Under the pieces are notes generated by a model. It made no database searches, had not been told where the DNA came from, and saw only the letters and a list, made by a program, of their open reading frames with translations. 64,000 nucleotides of DNA, taken from contig NZ_JWIF01000022.1 of NCBI RefSeq assembly GCF_000812685.1, positions 1 to 64,000 on the forward strand. Reading direction: 5' to 3'. The DNA is from Halocynthiibacter namhaensis. GTDB taxonomy: Bacteria > Pseudomonadota > Alphaproteobacteria > Rhodobacterales > Rhodobacteraceae. Below are positions 59,261-64,000 of this stretch, in pieces. Within the stretch, counting starts at the first letter, position 1; each line of letters opens with the position of its first letter. The position numbers were made by a program, and so were the translations under genes.

Positions 59261-61915
59261 ATGCCCGGATTAAACGATATACGTTCTACCTTTCTGAACT
59301 TTTTTGACAAAAATGGTCATGCGGTGGTCGAAAGTTCGCCGCTTGTGCCGCGTAATGACCCAACATTGATGTTCACAAACGCCGGCATGGTCCAGTTTAA
59401 GAACATGTTTACCGGTGTTGAAACGCGGGATTATCAGCGCGCCACAACCAGCCAAAAATGTGTACGGGCAGGCGGCAAGCACAATGATCTGGATAATGTG
59501 GGTTACACCGCGCGTCACCACACGTTTTTTGAAATGCTCGGGAACTTCAGTTTCGGTGATTACTTCAAAGAAGAGGCAATCGCGTTCGCTTGGGATATGA
59601 TCACCAAGGAGTTCGGCATTAACAAAGATAAACTTTTGGTAACAGTTTATCATGACGATGACGCAGCCGCCAATATCTGGAAAAAATACGCAGGTCTTTC
59701 GGATGATCGCATCATCCGCATTGCAACCGATGACAACTTTTGGTCCATGGGCGCGACGGGGCCTTGCGGCCCGTGCACTGAGATTTTCTATGATCACGGC
59801 GATCACATTTGGGGTGGCCCTCCCGGTTCGCCTGAAGAAGATGGTGATCGGTTTATTGAAATCTGGAATCTCGTGTTCATGCAATATGAACAGTTCGAAG
59901 GCGGTCGCCGCGAGAACCTGCCAAAGCCTTCAATCGATACCGGCATGGGGCTGGAACGTATTGGCGCGCTGATGCAGGGCAGCCACGATAACTATGACAC
60001 CGATCTGTTCAAAGCACTGATCGAAGCTTCCGCGCATGCCACAAGCGTTGATCCTTATGGTGATAAAAACGTGCATCACCGGGTGATTGCTGACCACTTG
60101 CGGTCCACATCCTTCCTGATCGCGGATGGGGTTTTGCCATCGAATGAGGGTCGTGGTTATGTGCTGCGCCGTATCATGCGTCGCGCCATGCGCCACGCAC
60201 ATATTCTTGGCGCGAAAGATCCAGTGATGCATCGTTTGGTGCCTGAGTTGGTTGCACAAATGGGGCAGGCTTTCCCTGAACTTTCGCACGGTCAAACTAT
60301 GATTGAAGAAACGCTTCTGAATGAGGAAACCCGTTTCCGTCAGACACTTGACCGGGGTTTGACCCTGCTTGATGCAGAGGTTTCTAAACTGCCTGACGGC
60401 GCTGATCTTCCTGGCGAGGCGGCATTTAAGCTGTATGACACATATGGTTTCCCGCTTGATCTCACACAAGACGCTTTGCGTGAACAGGGCCGTGGTGCGG
60501 ATGTTGATGGTTTCAATACGGCGATGGCAGAACAGAAAGCCAAGGCGCGCGCGGCTTGGTCCGGTTCTGGTGATGCAGCGGATTCTACCATCTGGTTTGA
60601 CATCGCAGATAAGAACGGTGTGACTGAATTCTTAGGCTATGACACCGAAGTTGCTGAGGGTCAGGTGCTGGCTTTGGTATCCGGTGGCAAGACACAAGAC
60701 ACAGCGGCTGAGGGCGATGAAATTCAAATCACTTTGAACCAAACGCCTTTCTATGCCGAAAGCGGCGGGCAGGTTGGCGACAGCGGTGCTCTGTTCACTG
60801 AAACTGGCGAAGCCATTATTACAGACACGCGTAAAACCGCAGGCGTATTTGTTCATATTGCCAAAGTGACGCGTGGGACAGTTTCGGTTGGGCAGGGTGC
60901 TGAACTGAAAGTTGATCGCACACGTCGCAGCCAAATTCGCGCGAACCACTCAGCGACGCACCTGTTGCATGAAGCTCTGCGCGTGCATTTGGGCGATCAT
61001 GTTGCACAACGCGGATCGCTTAATGCGGATGATCGTTTGCGCTTTGATTTCTCGCATAACTCGGCGATGTCTGAGGCCGAAATTAAGCAAGTTGAACAGG
61101 ATGTTAACACTTTCATCCGTCAGAACACTGCGGTTGAAACCCGGATCATGACGCCGGATGATGCCCGCGCCCTTGGTGCACAGGCGTTGTTTGGTGAAAA
61201 ATACGGCGATGAAGTGCGTGTTGTTTCCATGGGTCGCGAAAGCGGTTCTGGAAAAGGCACGGATGGCGACACTTATTCGCTTGAGCTTTGCGGCGGTACA
61301 CATGTGCGTCAAACCGGTGATATCGGGATGTTTGTCTGTCTTGGAGACAGTGCCAGTTCCTCAGGTGTGCGCCGGATCGAAGCGCTGACCGGGCAGGCGG
61401 CGTTTGATTACCTTGCCGCACAAAATGACCGAATGAATGATCTTGCAGGCAACTTGAAAGCCCGCGCTGAGGATGTTCCGGAACGTGTGAAATCTCTGAT
61501 GTCTGAGCGTAAATCTTTGCAAACCGAAGTGGCTGATCTGCGCAAACAGCTGGCGATGGCCGGTGGTGGCGCAAGCCCGGATGCGCAAGAAGTGAATGGA
61601 ATCAAGTTCTTTGCGCAACTTGTTGAAGGTGTTTCTCCGCGTGATTTGCCATCTTTGATTGACGAACATAAGTCCCGTCTTGAAAGCGGTGCTGTTCTGT
61701 TGATCGCTGATGCAGGTGGCAAGGCAGCAGTTGCGGCTGGGGTCACCGATGATCTGAAAGACACGCTTTCTGCCGTAGATCTTGTGCGCGCTGCCGTGCC
61801 CGAATTGGGGGGCAAAGGCGGCGGCGGTCGTGCCGATATGGCGCAAGGCGGCGGTAAATCAATTGAAAACGCTGAAGCTGCGATCAACGCGGCAAAAGCC
61901 ATTATCGGAGGATAG
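59261..61915 (+). CDS. alaS: alanyl-tRNA synthetase
   Basis: AlaS (884 residues) charges tRNA-Ala. The class II aminoacylation domain ([19 protein letters not shown], then the ATP site) covers about residues 1-250. The editing domain has the zinc motifs [11 protein letters not shown] and ELCGGTHV, and the C-terminal domain ends in glycine-rich [16 protein letters not shown]. It follows recA by 200 bp including a terminator, so it has its own promoter; a DUF1330 gene follows after 3 bp. Confidence 0.98.
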   Translation: MPGLNDIRSTFLNFFDKNGHAVVESSPLVPRNDPTLMFTNAGMVQFKNMFTGVETRDYQRATTSQKCVRAGGKHNDLDNVGYTARHHTFFEMLGNFSFGDYFKEEAIAFAWDMITKEFGINKDKLLVTVYHDDDAAANIWKKYAGLSDDRIIRIATDDNFWSMGATGPCGPCTEIFYDHGDHIWGGPPGSPEEDGDRFIEIWNLVFMQYEQFEGGRRENLPKPSIDTGMGLERIGALMQGSHDNYDTDLFKALIEASAHATSVDPYGDKNVHHRVIADHLRSTSFLIADGVLPSNEGRGYVLRRIMRRAMRHAHILGAKDPVMHRLVPELVAQMGQAFPELSHGQTMIEETLLNEETRFRQTLDRGLTLLDAEVSKLPDGADLPGEAAFKLYDTYGFPLDLTQDALREQGRGADVDGFNTAMAEQKAKARAAWSGSGDAADSTIWFDIADKNGVTEFLGYDTEVAEGQVLALVSGGKTQDTAAEGDEIQITLNQTPFYAESGGQVGDSGALFTETGEAIITDTRKTAGVFVHIAKVTRGTVSVGQGAELKVDRTRRSQIRANHSATHLLHEALRVHLGDHVAQRGSLNADDRLRFDFSHNSAMSEAEIKQVEQDVNTFIRQNTAVETRIMTPDDARALGAQALFGEKYGDEVRVVSMGRESGSGKGTDGDTYSLELCGGTHVRQTGDIGMFVCLGDSASSSGVRRIEALTGQAAFDYLAAQNDRMNDLAGNLKARAEDVPERVKSLMSERKSLQTEVADLRKQLAMAGGGASPDAQEVNGIKFFAQLVEGVSPRDLPSLIDEHKSRLESGAVLLIADAGGKAAVAAGVTDDLKDTLSAVDLVRAAVPELGGKGGGGRADMAQGGGKSIENAEAAINAAKAIIGG

Positions 61916-61918
61916 ATT

Positions 61919-62206
61919 ATGGGTGCTCTCTGGATCGCACATGTCACTGTGACGGATGAAGAAGCTTACGGCAAATATGCCAAACTGGCGGGGCCTGCGA
62001 TTGCGAAACATGGCGGTGAATTCATCGCGCGCGGTGGTCGTTTTGTTCAACTTGAAGGCAAGGAACGCCCGCGCAATGTCGTCGCGAAATTCCCTGATGT
62101 TGATACGGCAGTCGCCTGTTATCACAGTCCCGAATACCAGGAAGCGCTGAACCACGCGCGTGGTGCTTCTGAACGGGAACTGATGGTCGTTGAAACCAGC
62201 GAATGA
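61919..62206 (+). CDS. DUF1330 family protein
   Basis: A 95-residue dimeric ferredoxin-like-fold protein of the DUF1330 family, function unknown. The family pattern is seen in YGKYAKLAGPAIAKHGGEFIARGG and the CYHSPEYQEAL segment. GGAGGATAG precedes the ATG. It is 3 bp after alaS and probably cotranscribed with it, a pairing that looks conserved rather than functional. Confidence 0.88.
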   Translation: MGALWIAHVTVTDEEAYGKYAKLAGPAIAKHGGEFIARGGRFVQLEGKERPRNVVAKFPDVDTAVACYHSPEYQEALNHARGASERELMVVETSE

Positions 62207-62422
62207 ATCTTCCCCTGAAGTTTCACATTTTCCGCCAAGATTTCAACGTCTTGTTTCCAGGTCGCCAGTACAGGATATATTAGGTGGATTTAAAAATGAA
62301 CAACTATATGGAAACATAGATGAATATGAAAAGCAGCCTTGCAATTGCGGCACCATTGCGTCCACTCGTAAGAGCTCTCCCGCAGGTGAAATTTTTGCGG
62401 AAGAACTAATTTTGAATCCAGA
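62207..62422 (+). other. 216-bp gap, no supported gene
   Basis: Only short open frames without ribosome sites or family similarity occur here. I see no terminator with a T-tail. Confidence 0.5.
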
Positions 62423-62674
62423 TTAACCGTTCAGATCTGCAACGATTCCATCAAGCAACGTACAATCATTTGTTTCCGTCGCAGCATTCATTGCTTCTTC
62501 CAGATAGGTTGAAAGCTCCATCATTTTGCCAGGATTGGTAACAGCCAAAGCTTGCATCCCGGCTGAGATTTCTAGCGTTTGCGCTTGAATATACTCTGCG
62601 TTACATTCTGCCGAAGCAGCAGTAGCTATTGCGGTGAATGCAACAGCGGTCAGGATTTTAAAACCGTTTTTCAT
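62423..62674 (-). CDS. small secreted protein, unknown function
   Basis: I do not recognise this 83-residue protein. It has a clear signal peptide (KNGFKILTAVAFTAIATAASA, cut before ECNA) and a mature helical part of about 60 residues with two cysteines (ECNAEY and NDCTLLDG) that could form a disulfide. GAGGAAAA precedes the ATG. It sits at the edge of the region where conserved housekeeping genes give way to mobile-element remains. Confidence 0.7.
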   Translation of the reverse strand: MKNGFKILTAVAFTAIATAASAECNAEYIQAQTLEISAGMQALAVTNPGKMMELSTYLEEAMNAATETNDCTLLDGIVADLNG

Positions 62675-63068
62675 CTTAGTTTTCCTCTTTCAAGTTAATA
62701 TTTTTGAGATACTTCTAAGCAGTATTTCCACCGATTTAGGCGACGACCGTCACCTCTGGGTCGTGATCTCGGCAAGATGGATATTCCCGAGCTACAAAAG
62801 GAGGGCTTGCGCTGTATCACAGCTGCGTATTGACAGCATTAAAGCCCGATCCGCACGTTATAAGTGAGAACGTCCCGCTCATCGGTTGTTGTGCAGCAGG
62901 AACCATAAAATTACGCTATTCAACTGTTGGGGGGCTATTTCGTATCTGTGCACAAAAAGGGGGAAGCCTTGTCAGCCCCTCAAAAACCGGAAATGATCCG
63001 TTAACGGATCATATTGGACCTGCCGCAGTTTGGTGCCGCTTCTTTGATAGCATTTACTGCAATGAACT
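62675..63068. other. 394-bp gap before transposase remnant
   Basis: No gene is supported. An 18-bp perfect palindrome lies at 62994-63011. Part of this stretch may be the left end of the degraded IS3-type element that follows, but I could not define its terminal repeat. Confidence 0.4.
62994..63011. repeat. 18-bp perfect palindrome
   Basis: TGATCCGTTAACGGATCA reads the same on both strands. It lies 58 bp before the transposase remnant; it could be an operator, a recombination site or chance. Confidence 0.75.
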
Positions 63069-63300
63069 ATGGGACTGAAACGGACGGGCGAATTTCGCCA
63101 AGATGCGGTGCGCATCGCACTGACGAGCCGGCTAACGCGTAAGCAGGTGGCGGATGATCTTGGTTGTTGGTATGTCGACGCTAAACAAATGGATCACCCA
63201 GCATCGAGACACGGACGTGATGTCAAAAGCGGATAAACGAGCACTTGGGGCGGCACGAAAGCGGGACAGGTCCAGTGCGATTTCATCATACAGTGAAGCC
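63069..63300 (+). pseudogene. degraded IS3-type transposase OrfA
   Basis: The frame from the ATG at 63069 reads LKRTGEFRQDAVRIALTS and RLTRKQVADDLG, the N-terminal helix-turn-helix of an IS3-family OrfA. After an extra T near 63161-63166 the family sequence continues in another frame as GMSTLNKWITQHRDTDVMSK. Beyond about 63240 the similarity fades and no OrfB follows. It is therefore a non-functional relic. A short minus-strand frame across it is only a shadow. Confidence 0.75.
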
Positions 63301-63522
63301 GAGGGGTGGATCCAAATTAGTACTCGAAGATGGTAGCATTCACTTAGTTCAAGCATCCGCTCTTAATCGGCCGCGTGCAACGCATCGTACAAACACGGGG
63401 CCGGTTTCTTTTTTAATACGTATTCTGGCTCTGCTGATGCTGTAACACCCGGTGCACGATCCCAAAGAGATAGCGTGTCAACATCACCAAAACTCACGCG
63501 GAAATTTGGTGGGAGTATGCAG

Positions 63523-64000
63523 TTAGGTCAAGCTGAAGATCAAAGATGTGTTTATCCCGCCAAAGGAAAAGTTATTAGACATGAGTGTGCTAACACCACC
63601 ATTTGAACTGCTATCATTCCAGTAGTTTAATGCCGCGCATTCAGGATCGACGTGTTCAAGGTTCGCTGTTTTCGGAAACCAGTTAGACCGCATCATTTCG
63701 ATCGCGAGCCAGGCTTCTATCGCGCCACATGCGCCTAAGGTATGGCCGAAGTGGCCTTTCAGGGTGTGAAAGGGCACTTTATCCTCAAAGACTGCATGCG
63801 TCGCGTGGGATTCTGCGACGTCTCCTCGGTCCGTAGCTGTGCCATGGCCGTTAATTAGTTCAATATCTTCCGGCGTGAGGTCCGCATCTTTCAAGGCCAA
63901 ACGCATGGCTGCTTCCATCGTTTTCGCAGTCGGTTGCGTGACGTGGCTGCCATCAGAATTTGTGCCAAACCCCAGGATTTCCGCATAGATCTTTGCGCCC
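63523..64000 (-). CDS. beta-ketoacyl-ACP synthase, C-terminal part (runs off window)
   Basis: The last 159 codons of a FabF-like ketosynthase are present; the frame is open to the window edge (AKIYAEILGFGTNSDG upstream of the first internal ATG). The catalytic histidines are in NGHGTATDRGD and KGHFGHTLGACG. The C terminus (NNFSFGGINTSLIF) and the segment WLAIEMMRSNWFPKTANLEH resemble, from memory, ketosynthases of aryl-polyene-type clusters more than housekeeping FabF. The Cys active site is off the window. Confidence 0.85.
   Translation of the reverse strand, partial: GAKIYAEILGFGTNSDGSHVTQPTAKTMEAAMRLALKDADLTPEDIELINGHGTATDRGDVAESHATHAVFEDKVPFHTLKGHFGHTLGACGAIEAWLAIEMMRSNWFPKTANLEHVDPECAALNYWNDSSSNGGVSTLMSNNFSFGGINTSLIFSLT

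Noticed and set aside
62190-62426. Open frame of 78 codons after the DUF1330 gene
   Set aside because: No ribosome site, overlaps the DUF1330 gene, no recognisable family and no consistent composition.
63132-63356. Minus-strand open frame of 74 codons over the IS3 relic
   Set aside because: No start context or recognised family; the plus-strand transposase similarity explains the region better.

Overview
The window reads as a chromosomal segment of a mid-GC marine Roseobacter-group alphaproteobacterium (Rhodobacterales). The support is gene order (pyrH-frr-uppS-cdsA-dxr-rseP-bamA-ompH-fabZ-lpxA-lpxI-lpxB), alphaproteobacterial families (DUF1476 ATPase inhibitor, DUF1153/SciP, CtrA, TrmFO) and three LexA operators of the alphaproteobacterial direct-repeat type GTTC-N7-GTTC. 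No rRNA, tRNA or CRISPR array was found.

Layout. 1-2527: an IS21-family insertion sequence (istA/istB) with terminal inverted repeats; its right end lies 46 bp before a small secreted-protein gene. 2.9-8.1 kb: sterol-desaturase-like hydroxylase, purM-purN-rnd, a lipoprotein and sufE. 8.1-12.1 kb: a DUF1638 protein, a corrinoid-binding protein and a betaine/homocysteine-type methyltransferase, which look like parts of a split methionine synthase, interrupted by a LexA-box radical SAM gene. 12.3-20.2 kb: an MprF-like membrane protein, DUF1476, purC, purS, ssb, a lytic transglycosylase and a ThrE-type exporter. 20.2-26.4 kb: a peptide-type ABC transporter operon with a Tat-dependent binding protein. 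26.8-40.6 kb: miaA, then translation, isoprenoid, phospholipid, outer-membrane assembly and lipid A genes. 40.6-47.6 kb: mnmA, sciP, a frameshifted ctrA, ligA, recG and an unlisted 40-residue SOS-controlled membrane peptide. 47.8-62.7 kb: an Fe-S scaffold, hisI, gluQ, a methyltransferase, trmFO, gyrA, a divergent arginase/Lrp pair, dsbB, a DedA-like protein, a sulfotransferase, recA, alaS and small genes. 62.7-64.0 kb: a degraded IS3-type transposase and the C-terminal part of a ketosynthase that may open a polyene-type cluster.

How the parts fit. The 28-40 kb block couples ribosome recycling, undecaprenyl and CDP-diglyceride supply, the envelope protease RseP, BamA and lipid A synthesis. Its last gene, lpxB, carries an unexpected fused 201-residue C-terminal domain. 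The SOS theme recurs at three sites (radical SAM gene, 40-residue membrane peptide, recA). ctrA lacks a single base in its DNA-binding domain; with a similar probable indel at 16.79 kb this is either real gene decay or sequence error, and reads would decide.

Limits: all family calls were made by eye from translated sequence and remembered family motifs; no database was searched.
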